A stretch of 24,322 bases of DNA from an uncultured Muribaculaceae bacterium (lineage in GTDB: Bacteria; Bacteroidota; Bacteroidia; Bacteroidales; Muribaculaceae). This document shows, piece after piece, positions 1-7,532 of this stretch. Positions within the stretch are counted from its first letter, which is position 1. Every line of letters starts with the position of its first letter. The DNA is taken from NCBI GenBank assembly GCA_910579845.1, contig CAJTWL010000029.1, forward strand, positions 1-24,322, read 5' to 3'. Position numbers and translations under genes: made by a program. Under the pieces are notes generated by a model. It ran no database searches. It had not been told where the DNA came from and saw only the letters and a list, made by a program, of their open reading frames with translations.

Positions 1-1
1 T

Positions 2-460
2 TGTTCGTATATTAATCCGGAATTTGCCTATGCCATTGACGCTGATAAAAAGGAAGACATTGAGAACGACCTTAAAACCAATGGTACATATAAATTTTTG
101 GGATTGCGCTATTATATTATTTTTTCCAGTGTGAACAAATGGTTCTTGTTGGATGACGATATGCACACAGTTGGGCAAGGTGTTTTGATTAGGAAAAGTA
201 AGAACCAAGCTGAATTCCCCGAGACATATAAACTACTTCCGCCTGAAAGCAAGATTGCCGGATATGGAGAGTTCGTTTTTGTAAACGATGATACAGAAGA
301 CCCAATAATGCAATATGATGTATTTATATCTGCTAAGTCCCGAATGTATCAAACTATGGGTGTATGGTTATACAAAGATCTCACTGCATATTACCAAAGC
401 AAATATCCCGAAGCCAAAGTCAATGCAGTCGTGATTCGATATGTGTTGAAGAATTTGTGA
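2..460 (+). CDS. Unrecognised protein, 3' part only
   Basis: The reading frame is open from the left edge to a TGA at 458-460, so 152 C-terminal residues are visible and the true start lies outside the window. I do not recognise the family. The visible part is a soluble mix of short strands and helices with many aromatic residues: an early RYYIIFSS strand, a charged LLDDDMHT turn, then a KDLTAYYQSKYPEAK helix and a final VNAVVIRYVLKNL strand. There is no transmembrane segment in this part. A signal peptide or lipobox cannot be judged because the N-terminus is missing. The gene ends four bases before a long-hairpin element. That the frame is coding is fairly safe because it is open along its whole length with sensible composition; the function is unknown. 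Confidence 0.6.
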   Translation, partial: CSYINPEFAYAIDADKKEDIENDLKTNGTYKFLGLRYYIIFSSVNKWFLLDDDMHTVGQGVLIRKSKNQAEFPETYKLLPPESKIAGYGEFVFVNDDTEDPIMQYDVFISAKSRMYQTMGVWLYKDLTAYYQSKYPEAKVNAVVIRYVLKNL

Positions 461-463
461 TAA

Positions 464-658
464 TGAAGTGATTTAAACTTTTTGCGAAAACTTAATGAAA
501 GTGAATTTATGTATTCTTCGAGGTCAATCTTCATCAATATTCTGGCATCTTCCATCCCTTTCATCGGTTGCATAGCCCGCTATGCTCCCTCTTCAAGAAC
601 CGGAATCTGCTCAGAATCTTAATGAACCTTAACCTCGAAAAAAGTTTAAATCACTTCA
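464..658. repeat. Long-hairpin element, copy 1 (~195 bp)
   Basis: The ends form a perfect 20-bp inverted repeat: 464-483 (TGAAGTGATTTAAACTTTTT) pairs with 639-658. Inside, about 33 nt of the left arm (484-516) have no partner, then 517-544 pairs imperfectly with 612-638. The centre is a perfect palindrome at 570-585 (GCATAGC, CC, GCTATGC), followed by TCCCTC. The 21 nt at 571-591 recur exactly at 14068-14088 in a second element with the same architecture but different stem sequences. It sits between two genes, straight after the stop codon at 460. It could be a mobile miniature element, a structured RNA or a processed 3' end; I see no protein encoded in it. Confidence 0.8.
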
Positions 659-677
659 ATAAAGCATTTTATACTTC

Positions 678-1022
678 ATGGGTCTAAACAAGCATTATGA
701 TTATACTGATAATTTCAGTGAGATAGTCCACACCTCACGACCGATAAGTGCAGAAGAATTGACAGGCAGATTCTTCTGCGCACCGCAGTGGGTTATTGTC
801 TTGATGAAGTTCCGTAATGTCATAGTAAAACCTTTTGGTCTTAAGGGAGAGAAGAATTTATCGGATTTAGTCAAAATCGAATCCGAAAATGTGGTCTTAT
901 TAAGTAAAACCGACAAACAACTTGATTTCAATGTTAGGCTGGTAACTGAAAATATCGGGAACGGCAATCAACGCAGTCAAATGGGAAAGAAAGGAGTGTT
1001 TCTTTGTCGTAAAGGAATTTAA
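678..1022 (+). pseudogene. DUF2867-like protein, C-terminus probably lost
   Basis: The frame encodes 114 residues beginning MGLNKHYDYTDNFSEI. The middle resembles DUF2867 proteins as I remember them: an Asp-Tyr-rich start, a PQWVIVLMKFRNVIVKPFGLK segment (residues ~36-56) and an SENVVLL...DKQLDFNVRL segment (~69-87). DUF2867 proteins are usually longer and continue with further strands and an FF-V-KPFH-like end. Here the frame instead runs into a basic tail and stops. The next forward frame from about 955 reads AVKWERKECFFVVKEF before a stop near 1022, which looks like the missing end and suggests a frameshift at about 950-960. An in-frame stop at 660-662 limits the start to 678. It begins 20 bp after the hairpin element. 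The family call is tentative. Confidence 0.45.
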
Positions 1023-1049
1023 ATGAAATCAGAAAAAACTGATATTTCT

Positions 1050-1080
1050 TTTTAATATTAATGAGATTTTGTTAAATTTG
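1050..1080 (+). promoter_or_regulatory. Probable Bacteroidetes promoter of dapF
   Basis: TAAATTTG at 1073-1080 matches the -7 consensus TAnnTTTG. TTTT at 1050-1053 lies at the expected 19-bp distance and matches three of four bases of the -33 TTTG box. Transcription would start near 1086, about 24 nt before the dapF ATG. Confidence 0.55.
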
Positions 1081-1109
1081 CGGAGGTAAAAAAGCAAAAT
1101 AGTCAGATA

Positions 1110-1943
1110 ATGCCGCAAGAATTTAAAAATGTGCATTTTACGAAGATGCACGGTGCCGGCAATGATTATATTTATATCAATGCTATGAAAGAGGTCCCTC
1201 AGGATCTCCACTCTCTTGCCCTCCTCATTAGCGACAGACATTTCGGTATAGGAAGCGATGGACTTGTAGTTATATTGCCATCGGAGATTGCTGATTTCCG
1301 CATGCGTATGTTCAATGCAGATGGCAGTGAAGCCGAGATGTGCGGTAATGCCAGCCGTTGTATAGCGAAATATGTTTATGAAAAGGGTCTTACTGATAAA
1401 CAGGAGATAACTCTTGAGACATTGGCAGGCATCAAAGTGTTGAAGCTTGATATCAGAGATGATAAAGTAGCGGCTGTTACGGTCGATATGGGGGAACCGA
1501 CAATAGGAGATACTGAAAGTATTGTAATTCTTGAAAACGGTAAAAAATTCGTATTGTCTCAGATTGGAATGGGCAATCCGCATGCCATAGTTTTTACAGA
1601 GGATCTGACGGATGTCAACGTCCTTGGAAACGGTCCGTTGCTTGAAGTGGCTGACATATTCCCCGACAAATCCAATATAGAGTTCGTGAAGGTGCTTGAT
1701 TCAAGACATTTGCGGATGCGTGTCTGGGAACGTGGTTCAGGGGAGACTCTCGCGTGTGGTACAGGCGCATGTGCTACGGCAGTAGCCGCTGTCATGAAAG
1801 GACTTGCCGAAAGGGAGGTCTCTGTAAAGTTGCCGGGTGGCGAGTTGCATGTGGAATGGAGCAAGGAGAACAATCATGTGTATTTAACAGGGGGAGCGGA
1901 ATTTATTGCTGACGGTCTCTTTTATTATCCGTTGAATAAATGA
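1110..1943 (+). CDS. dapF: Diaminopimelate epimerase
   Basis: Converts LL-diaminopimelate to meso-diaminopimelate, the last shared step toward lysine and the peptidoglycan cross-linking residue; cytoplasmic and cofactor-independent. The 277-residue length is normal. Both catalytic cysteines are in their family motifs: Cys78 in MCGNASRC and Cys216 in LACGTGACAT. The substrate-binding KMHGAGNDY (residues 12-20), the GSDG turn (48-51) and the GNPHA segment (155-159) are also present. The stop overlaps the start of the next gene (ATGA at 1940-1943), so the two are probably translationally coupled; the partner aminotransferase makes the LL-diaminopimelate that this enzyme uses. A promoter-like -7 box lies 30 bp upstream of the start. 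Confidence 0.97.
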   Translation: MPQEFKNVHFTKMHGAGNDYIYINAMKEVPQDLHSLALLISDRHFGIGSDGLVVILPSEIADFRMRMFNADGSEAEMCGNASRCIAKYVYEKGLTDKQEITLETLAGIKVLKLDIRDDKVAAVTVDMGEPTIGDTESIVILENGKKFVLSQIGMGNPHAIVFTEDLTDVNVLGNGPLLEVADIFPDKSNIEFVKVLDSRHLRMRVWERGSGETLACGTGACATAVAAVMKGLAEREVSVKLPGGELHVEWSKENNHVYLTGGAEFIADGLFYYPLNK

Positions 1944-3160
1944 GGATAAACGATAATTTTGAAAGATTGCCCGAGAATTACTTGTTTTCTGATGTGGCAC
2001 ACAGATTGGCGGATTATAGGAAAAAGCATCCGGATGCGGATATTATCCGTATGGATATAGGTGATGTAACACTTCCTTTGGGATTTGCCGTTATAAAAGC
2101 GATGCATGATGCCGTGGATGAAATGGCATCGACAGAGACTTTTCATGGTTATGGACCGGAACAGGGATACGCGTTTCTAAGGGAAGCCATTGCGGAACAT
2201 GATTACAACAGGCATGGAATAGCGATAGGAGCCGATGAAATTTTTATAAGTGACGGAGCCAAAAGTGATCTTGGAAATTTAGGCGACATATATTCACACG
2301 ATAGTGTAATAGCTGTGGCGGATCCGGGATACCCGGTCTATGTGGACACCGCCGTTATGTCCGGCAGGGGCGGGGAATTGAAAAATGGCAGATGGTCGGA
2401 CATAATATATCTTGAATGTAACGAGGAAAACGGTTTTATTCCCAAGCCGCCGGATAAACATGCGGATGTCGTTATTCTCTGCTCGCCAAATAATCCTACC
2501 GGAGTGGCTTATTCACGTGAATTGTTGAGAAGTTGGGTAGAGTATGCCGTGAAGGAGAATGCTCTCATAATATATGATTCAGCATATGAGGCTTTTGAAT
2601 ACGGCTCGGATTTTCCGAGATCCATTTATGAGATAGATGGTGCGGATGAAGTGGCTATTGAGGTCCGCAGTTTCTCAAAGACAGCCGGTTTTACCGGTAT
2701 GAGATGCGGTTACACGGTAGTTCCTCATAAACTGTTCGGGACGGATGCCGATGGAAACCGTATCGCTCTCCGTAAATTGTGGAACCGCAGACAGACTACC
2801 AAATTCAATGGGGCATCATATATAGTGCAGTGCGGCGCGGCGGCTCTTTATACTCCGCAAGGTCTGAAGGAAACCCGCGAGACAATAAATTATTATCTTG
2901 AGAATGCAAGATTGATTCGCGAGACATTGCATAAAACCGGTTATAAAGTGTTTGGTGGAGATTATTCACCATACGTATGGGTTAAATCCCGAAACGGAGA
3001 AGATTCCTGGGAACTGTTTACGCATCTATTGGAAAAGAAGCAGGTGTCGTGTACACCGGGGATAGGATTCGGAAGGAATGGAGACGGGTATATACGACTT
3101 ACCGGTTTCAATTCCAGAGAGAACACAATCAATGCAATGAAACGGATATCGGAATTATGA
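1940..3160 (+). CDS. dapL: LL-diaminopimelate aminotransferase
   Basis: A PLP-dependent class I/II aminotransferase that makes LL-diaminopimelate directly from tetrahydrodipicolinate and glutamate, bypassing the acylated intermediates of the enterobacterial route. The 406-residue length fits. Family landmarks are FHGYGPEQGYAFLREAI (68-84), the SDGAKSDLGN segment (104-113), ADPGYPVYVD (127-136), SPNNPTG (182-188), YDSAYEAF (212-219) and the PLP lysine Lys247 in SFSKTAGFTGMR. It follows dapF with a 4-nt ATGA overlap. The pair is the usual end of the diaminopimelate pathway in Bacteroidales. Generic aspartate aminotransferase is a less likely reading because of the dapF partner and the specific FHGYGPEQGY signature. 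Confidence 0.93.
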   Translation: MRINDNFERLPENYLFSDVAHRLADYRKKHPDADIIRMDIGDVTLPLGFAVIKAMHDAVDEMASTETFHGYGPEQGYAFLREAIAEHDYNRHGIAIGADEIFISDGAKSDLGNLGDIYSHDSVIAVADPGYPVYVDTAVMSGRGGELKNGRWSDIIYLECNEENGFIPKPPDKHADVVILCSPNNPTGVAYSRELLRSWVEYAVKENALIIYDSAYEAFEYGSDFPRSIYEIDGADEVAIEVRSFSKTAGFTGMRCGYTVVPHKLFGTDADGNRIALRKLWNRRQTTKFNGASYIVQCGAAALYTPQGLKETRETINYYLENARLIRETLHKTGYKVFGGDYSPYVWVKSRNGEDSWELFTHLLEKKQVSCTPGIGFGRNGDGYIRLTGFNSRENTINAMKRISEL

Positions 3161-3190
3161 GAGAAAGTTTACTTTTAAACCAAAGTAAAC
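3161..3190. repeat. Small hairpin resembling the left arm of the long-hairpin element
   Basis: GTTTACTT (3167-3174) pairs perfectly with AAGTAAAC (3183-3190) around the loop TTAAACCA. It lies just after the dapL stop without a T-run, so it is not a standard terminator. The 17 bases TTTAAACCAAAGTAAAC match 13974-13990, in the left arm of hairpin element copy 2, at 16 positions, and GAGAG precedes both. It could be an element remnant or an independent 3'-end hairpin. Confidence 0.4.
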
Positions 3191-3253
3191 ACACTTTAAA
3201 TGAAAGAGAAATTAAACGCCCGAAGCCGGGTATAATTTAATAAACAATACATT

Positions 3254-5443
3254 ATGTCTAATTTAAGATTTAAAAGTGTAGAGGAAGCAGCCGGACGCAA
3301 AGCTGTGAAAGTGGCTCTTCCCGAAGAGAGAGTGGAGAAGTATTATGGCAAGCAGGTTTTCAACCGTCAGAAGATGTTTGAGTATCTTCCCAAAGCCACC
3401 TATGATTCCCTTGTAAAAGCAATAGACAATCGCGAGCCCCTCAGCAGGGAGATAGCGGACAGCGTTGCCGAAGGGATGAAGAGATGGGCGATTGACAATG
3501 GTGCCCGCCATTATACCCACTGGTTCCATCCTTTGACCGGCAGTACAGCTGAAAAGCATGATGCATTTGTAGAGCATGACGGGAAAGGTGGAGTTGTAGA
3601 GAAGTTTAATGGAAAACTTCTGGTTCAACAGGAGCCTGATGCCTCAAGTTTCCCTAACGGAGGTATACGCAACACCTTTGAGGCACGTGGTTATTCCGCC
3701 TGGGATATATCATCTCCTGCCTTCATCATTGACAATACTTTATGTATCCCTACCGTTTTCATCTCTTATACAGGAGAGAGTCTCGACTATAAGACTCCTT
3801 TGCTTCGCGCACTCAACAGCGTGGATAAAGCGGCAACCAAGGTGGCTCGGTTCTTCGATTCGGAGGTGAAGCACGTGAGCAGTTATCTCGGCTGGGAGCA
3901 GGAGTATTTTCTTGTTGACGAGGCTTTGTATGCCGCCCGTCCGGATCTTGTGATGACAGGACGCACACTTATGGGACATGAGTCTGCCAAGAACCAACAG
4001 CTTGATGACCATTACTTCGGTGCCATACCAAGTCGTGTGGAAGCGTTTATGCTTGATCTGGAAACAGAGGCGCATAAGTTGGGTATTCCGGCAAAGACCC
4101 GTCATAATGAGGTTGCTCCGAATCAGTTTGAGCTTGCCCCTGTGTTTGAAGAGACCAATCTCGCAAACGACCATAATCTTCTTTTGATGTCAATAATGGA
4201 GGAGGTCGCAAAGCGTCACAATTTCCGGGTGCTGCTTCATGAAAAGCCTTTTGCAGGCATCAACGGAAGCGGCAAGCATAACAACTGGAGTCTTGGTACA
4301 GACAAAGGTGACATGCTTTTTGCCCCTGGAAAAACGCCGTTGCAGAACCTTCGTTTCATTACGTTTGTAGCGAATGTAATGGCTGCTGTCCATCAGCATA
4401 ACGGATTGCTCAAGGCCTCAATCATCAATGCCACAAATGCCCATCGTCTTGGAGCCAATGAGGCGCCTCCGGCAATCATTTCCATGTTCCTCGGTACCCA
4501 GCTTTCGGCAATTCTCGATTCAGTGGTCAATACTGAAGGAGATGCTTCGATAACAGTAAAAGGGAAGGAGGGAATGAATCTTGATGTCGCTCAGATTCCG
4601 GAATTGATGATCGATAATACGGACCGTAACCGTACAAGTCCGTTTGCCTTTACCGGTAACAGATTTGAATACCGTGCGGTAGGTTCATCGGCTAACTGTG
4701 CGTCTGCAATGATTGCTTTAAATGCGGCAGTGGCGGCACAGCTTGAAGAATTTGCCGATAAGGTAAACGCGCGTGTAGCACGCGGGGAGGAATTGAACCG
4801 TGCCATTCTTGAAGAGGACCGCATACTTATCAAACAGTCCCGGGCAATCCAGTTTGACGGCAACGGCTATAGTGATGACTGGAAAGAGGAGGCGGCACGC
4901 CGAGGTCTGGATGTCGAGACATCCGCACCGCTGATGTATGATGCTTATCTGCGTCCCTCAAGCATAGAAATGTTTGAGAAGTCGGGTGTGCTCAGCAAGA
5001 AAGAGATCGAAGCACGTAACGAGGTGAAATGGGAGATGTATACAAAGAAGATCCAGATCGAGAGTCGTGTGCTTGGTGATCTTGCAATCAATCATATAAT
5101 CCCTGCTGCTATCCGTTACCAGAGTCTGCTTCTTGATAATGTCTACAAGATCAAAGAGCTGTTCCACGGAGACAAATCAGATAAAATAGCTTCTCAGGAT
5201 CTTGCATCCATTGAGGCAATCAGTGAGCATATCTCTGAAATAAAGAGTGGTGTGGCTTCTATGGTAGATTGTCGTCGCAGAGCAAACAAGATTACAGATG
5301 AAAGAGAGAAAGCGATTGCATATCATGACGAAGTGGCTCCTAATATGGAGACTATCAGATATCATATCGATAAACTTGAACTTATGGTCGACAATGAGAT
5401 CTGGCCGCTTCCCAAGTATCGCGAGCTTCTCTTTATCCGTTAA
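3254..5443 (+). CDS. glnN: Type III glutamine synthetase
   Basis: ATP-dependent amidation of glutamate with ammonia, the main ammonium-assimilating reaction; cytoplasmic. At 729 residues it has the length of GSIII, much longer than GSI (about 450-470). It shows the N-terminal GSIII region with HYTHWFHPLTGSTAEKHDAF (residues ~82-101), the metal-binding GWEQEYFLVD (~213-222), KTRHNEVAPNQFELAP (~281-296), the ammonium/glutamate loop LHEKPFAGINGSGKHNNWS (~328-346), and a final NRTSPFAFTGNRFEYRAVG segment (~456-474). The start is the ATG at 3254, 93 bp after dapL. No clear -7 box precedes it, so it may be read through from dapF-dapL. It is closed by a strong terminator at 5476-5510. Confidence 0.97.
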   Translation: MSNLRFKSVEEAAGRKAVKVALPEERVEKYYGKQVFNRQKMFEYLPKATYDSLVKAIDNREPLSREIADSVAEGMKRWAIDNGARHYTHWFHPLTGSTAEKHDAFVEHDGKGGVVEKFNGKLLVQQEPDASSFPNGGIRNTFEARGYSAWDISSPAFIIDNTLCIPTVFISYTGESLDYKTPLLRALNSVDKAATKVARFFDSEVKHVSSYLGWEQEYFLVDEALYAARPDLVMTGRTLMGHESAKNQQLDDHYFGAIPSRVEAFMLDLETEAHKLGIPAKTRHNEVAPNQFELAPVFEETNLANDHNLLLMSIMEEVAKRHNFRVLLHEKPFAGINGSGKHNNWSLGTDKGDMLFAPGKTPLQNLRFITFVANVMAAVHQHNGLLKASIINATNAHRLGANEAPPAIISMFLGTQLSAILDSVVNTEGDASITVKGKEGMNLDVAQIPELMIDNTDRNRTSPFAFTGNRFEYRAVGSSANCASAMIALNAAVAAQLEEFADKVNARVARGEELNRAILEEDRILIKQSRAIQFDGNGYSDDWKEEAARRGLDVETSAPLMYDAYLRPSSIEMFEKSGVLSKKEIEARNEVKWEMYTKKIQIESRVLGDLAINHIIPAAIRYQSLLLDNVYKIKELFHGDKSDKIASQDLASIEAISEHISEIKSGVASMVDCRRRANKITDEREKAIAYHDEVAPNMETIRYHIDKLELMVDNEIWPLPKYRELLFIR

Positions 5444-5475
5444 AACAATTTCTTTAAATCATACAATTTTACATT

Positions 5476-5510
5476 AAGATGATGGATTGAAAGATTCATC
5501 ATCTTTTTTA
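5476..5510 (+). terminator. Rho-independent terminator after glnN
   Basis: AAGATGATG (5476-5484) pairs with CATCATCTT (5497-5505) around a 12-nt loop. The stem runs into six T residues (5504-5509). It lies 33 bp after the glnN stop. Confidence 0.85.
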
Positions 5511-5739
5511 TCGTTGGTGCGGAGGATTCACTTATAAAATATTGGATATTGTGTTCTGCTTTTATCGGTTGTACTTATATACCTGCTAATTGCGAATTGT
5601 TAAAAATCGCATGTTCAAATGAAAAAGCGATGCAAGATTTGTTATAAATGTAGGCTTGCGAATAGAAAAGATATTGATGTCTCTAACAAGAAGTTATTTA
5701 AATGACTTCTTGATTTATCCCTTCTTCGATTAATTGAAA
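5511..5739. other. Intergenic stretch without a recognisable gene
   Basis: AT-rich spacer between the glnN terminator and the small membrane-protein gene. The only structure I see is a 7-bp hairpin, AAGAAGT (5688-5694) with ACTTCTT (5705-5711), 28 bp before the next start, and two weaker 5-bp stems near 5590 and 5632. No -7 box of the TAnnTTTG type stands out. Nothing in it looks like a tRNA or a coding frame. Confidence 0.4.
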
Positions 5740-5994
5740 ATGGTAATAACGATTATAAAGATCATATCTGTAATTGTGATTCTGGCAGCGATGTTTATCA
5801 TTCTGTTGGGTATAGGTCATTTGACAACAGGAAGTTTCAACACTGATCGTGAGGATATCGACCAATTGCGTGAGGATGTGGAGAATAAACGGGATGTCGT
5901 GTCTAACAAGAATACATTTCATGATCTTGTTGCCGGAAACAAACTTAAAATAAAGAAGCATACAAAGAGAAACGCCAAACAAATCGCACCTTAG
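5740..5994 (+). CDS. Small single-pass membrane protein, unknown
   Basis: An 84-residue frame beginning MVITIIKIISVIVIL, with one hydrophobic helix at residues ~2-27 (many Ile, Leu and Val, ending in a GIGHL segment) followed by a polar, charged domain. That domain has an acidic stretch (DREDIDQLREDVENKRD, ~35-51) likely to be helical or coiled-coil, then a very basic tail (KLKIKKHTKRNAKQ, ~67-80). The basic tail would probably be cytoplasmic, with the helix as anchor. I chose the ATG at 5740 over an in-frame TTG two codons earlier. I do not recognise the family. It stands alone between two terminator-like hairpins upstream of the repeat-protein gene, so it is probably its own transcription unit. 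Coding status is likely but not certain. Confidence 0.55.
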   Translation: MVITIIKIISVIVILAAMFIILLGIGHLTTGSFNTDREDIDQLREDVENKRDVVSNKNTFHDLVAGNKLKIKKHTKRNAKQIAP

Positions 5995-5997
5995 AAT

Positions 5998-6021
5998 ATT
6001 TCTGTTTTTTTTAACAGAAAT
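5998..6021 (+). terminator. T-loop hairpin after the small membrane-protein gene
   Basis: ATTTCTGTT (5998-6006) pairs perfectly with AACAGAAAT (6013-6021) around a loop of six T. It starts three bases after the stop codon. The stem is AT-rich and no T-run follows, so termination is plausible but not assured. Confidence 0.4.
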
Positions 6022-6201
6022 AACAATAAATTGAAAATGTAAAAAAATCAAGAGTTTTGTTAAACCATATTTTACAGGAAATGTTATAAGTGTAAAATCA
6101 GCAGACAACGATAGATTTAAGATTCCACAGACAATTGAACAAGTTGAATGCAGATTAAAAATGAGAAAAGAAAACAAGGTTATAATTAAACATTTTGCGT
6201 T

Positions 6202-7272
6202 ATGAAAAGAACATTATTATTCATGGCAGCCCTTATGACCATAGCAGGTGCATGGGCTCAGAATCTTAGCAAAAATGAAGCCAAAGCTCTCCAGTCATTC
6301 CTGACACAGACAGCAGCCAAAGGTGGAAACAATGCTGAAGCATTACACATGGTCGGCAATAAGGTAGCCGATTGCCCCGGATTGAAGATTGAAAACGGTC
6401 ACGTAACAGAGATTGATTTCAAAGGGAAAAATCTTGCGGGAACATTGAACCTTTCAGGTTTTACAGCATTACAGAAAGTTGATGTATCAAACAACAAACT
6501 TACAGGTCTCACACTCGCCAACAACCCGGCTCTTGTAGAGATCAGTGCTGGTAAGAACCGCATACAGAACGTATCAATAACATCCTGTCCGCAGGTTCAG
6601 ATCATACGAATAAACAAAAATCATATTTCTGAATTTGATCTCGGAGGTGTTCCGATGTTGAAGAAATTCAATGTTTCAGGCAATATGCTCGATGCTCTTG
6701 ATGTATCAAATGCAGTAAATCTTGAATATCTTAATGTGATGAGCAACAACCTTGCACAATTGAACGTGACCGGTTGCCAGAATCTGAAATCACTTTATGC
6801 ATCATTCAATGATCTGACTGAGATTACATTTGCAGGTCTGGTAAAACTTGAGAACCTGAATCTGAACTCCAATAAGATCTCCAACCTGTATATTCAGGAG
6901 CTTCCTGCAGTTGAGACTCTTCTTTGCAGCGACAACCACATGGCTACATTGACAGTGAAGAACTGCAAGAATATCAACGAAATCTGGGCTCCTTATAATG
7001 ACTTGACAAGCATGACAGTTGAAGATGCTCCGAATCTGGCATTTGTCAATGTTGAATGGAATGACCTGACTTATCTCTCTCTTGCAAACATGAACTTCCT
7101 GCAGAGAGTTAACGCGGCCAACAACCAGCTCATCACACTTGATGTATCATTCGACCCGATGCTCCGCTTCGTAAATGTAACCAACAACAATCTGCTTAAC
7201 GATCTCCGTGTGGAAGCAGACCCGATGCTCCGCCACGTAATCGGTTACTCTGACTGGAATTATGGATTTTAA
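6202..7272 (+). CDS. Secreted leucine-rich repeat protein of 21-residue units
   Basis: The 356-residue protein starts with a signal peptide, MKRTLLFMAALMTIAGAWA, with cleavage likely after residue 19. A short N-cap follows (20-~67), then one unit near 68-89, and from residue 90 twelve near-perfect repeats: eleven of exactly 21 residues (90-320), one of 22 (321-342), and a 14-residue stub. The pattern is L..LNVSNN.LT.L.L...P., giving a curved solenoid. There is no C-terminal sorting domain, no lipobox and no catalytic domain, so it is probably a periplasmic or exported binding protein; the ligand is unknown. The protein ends abruptly in SDWNYGF, which may be a natural cap. It is monocistronic, with a strong terminator at 7362-7395. 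Confidence 0.85.
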   Translation: MKRTLLFMAALMTIAGAWAQNLSKNEAKALQSFLTQTAAKGGNNAEALHMVGNKVADCPGLKIENGHVTEIDFKGKNLAGTLNLSGFTALQKVDVSNNKLTGLTLANNPALVEISAGKNRIQNVSITSCPQVQIIRINKNHISEFDLGGVPMLKKFNVSGNMLDALDVSNAVNLEYLNVMSNNLAQLNVTGCQNLKSLYASFNDLTEITFAGLVKLENLNLNSNKISNLYIQELPAVETLLCSDNHMATLTVKNCKNINEIWAPYNDLTSMTVEDAPNLAFVNVEWNDLTYLSLANMNFLQRVNAANNQLITLDVSFDPMLRFVNVTNNNLLNDLRVEADPMLRHVIGYSDWNYGF

Positions 7273-7361
7273 TTGAGATTCTGAATATCATATGAGATAT
7301 AACCGTCGGATTTCAGATGGTTCCCCTAAAGACCGGTAAGCAAAACATTCTCCGGTTGTTG

Positions 7362-7395
7362 AAAGAGTTCGGTATTGCACCGAACTCTTTTTTTT
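7362..7395 (+). terminator. Rho-independent terminator after the repeat-protein gene
   Basis: AAAGAGTTCGG (7362-7372) pairs perfectly over 11 bp with CCGAACTCTTT (7380-7390) around a 7-nt loop, ending in an eight-T run (7388-7395). It lies 90 bp after the stop codon; the stretch between holds nothing else I can identify. Confidence 0.92.
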
Positions 7396-7452
7396 GTTAA
7401 ACACTTACTTATGATCATTCATACTATTTTCTCGGACCATATCAGTGTGGAT

Positions 7453-7483
7453 TTTGAGATTAAAAGTAAATAGGTTATTTTTG
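7453..7483 (+). promoter_or_regulatory. Bacteroidetes promoter of the sugar-kinase gene
   Basis: TTTG (7453-7456), a 19-bp spacer and TATTTTTG (7476-7483) match the phylum consensus TTTG-N19-TAnnTTTG in every fixed position. Transcription would start near 7489. This leaves only about 8 nt before the ATG at 7497 and supports the downstream ATG at 7533 as the true start. Confidence 0.8.
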
Positions 7484-7532
7484 TAAAATAAAGAATATGC
7501 GCCATTCTGCTGATACGATTACTTATTTGGAT

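Noticed and set aside
391..573. Minus-strand open frame of 60 codons overlapping hairpin copy 1
   Set aside because: It runs through the partial gene and the inverted repeat and shows no family features; its counterpart over copy 2 has an unrelated sequence, so the shared core is not coding.
1029..1583. Minus-strand open frame of 184 codons over dapF
   Set aside because: Antisense to dapF and across its promoter; no recognisable motif.
3220..3240. TATAAT-like sequence before glnN as a sigma-70 promoter
   Set aside because: Bacteroidetes use TAnnTTTG boxes; TATAATTTAA lacks the TTTG and a matching -33 box, so I did not call a promoter.
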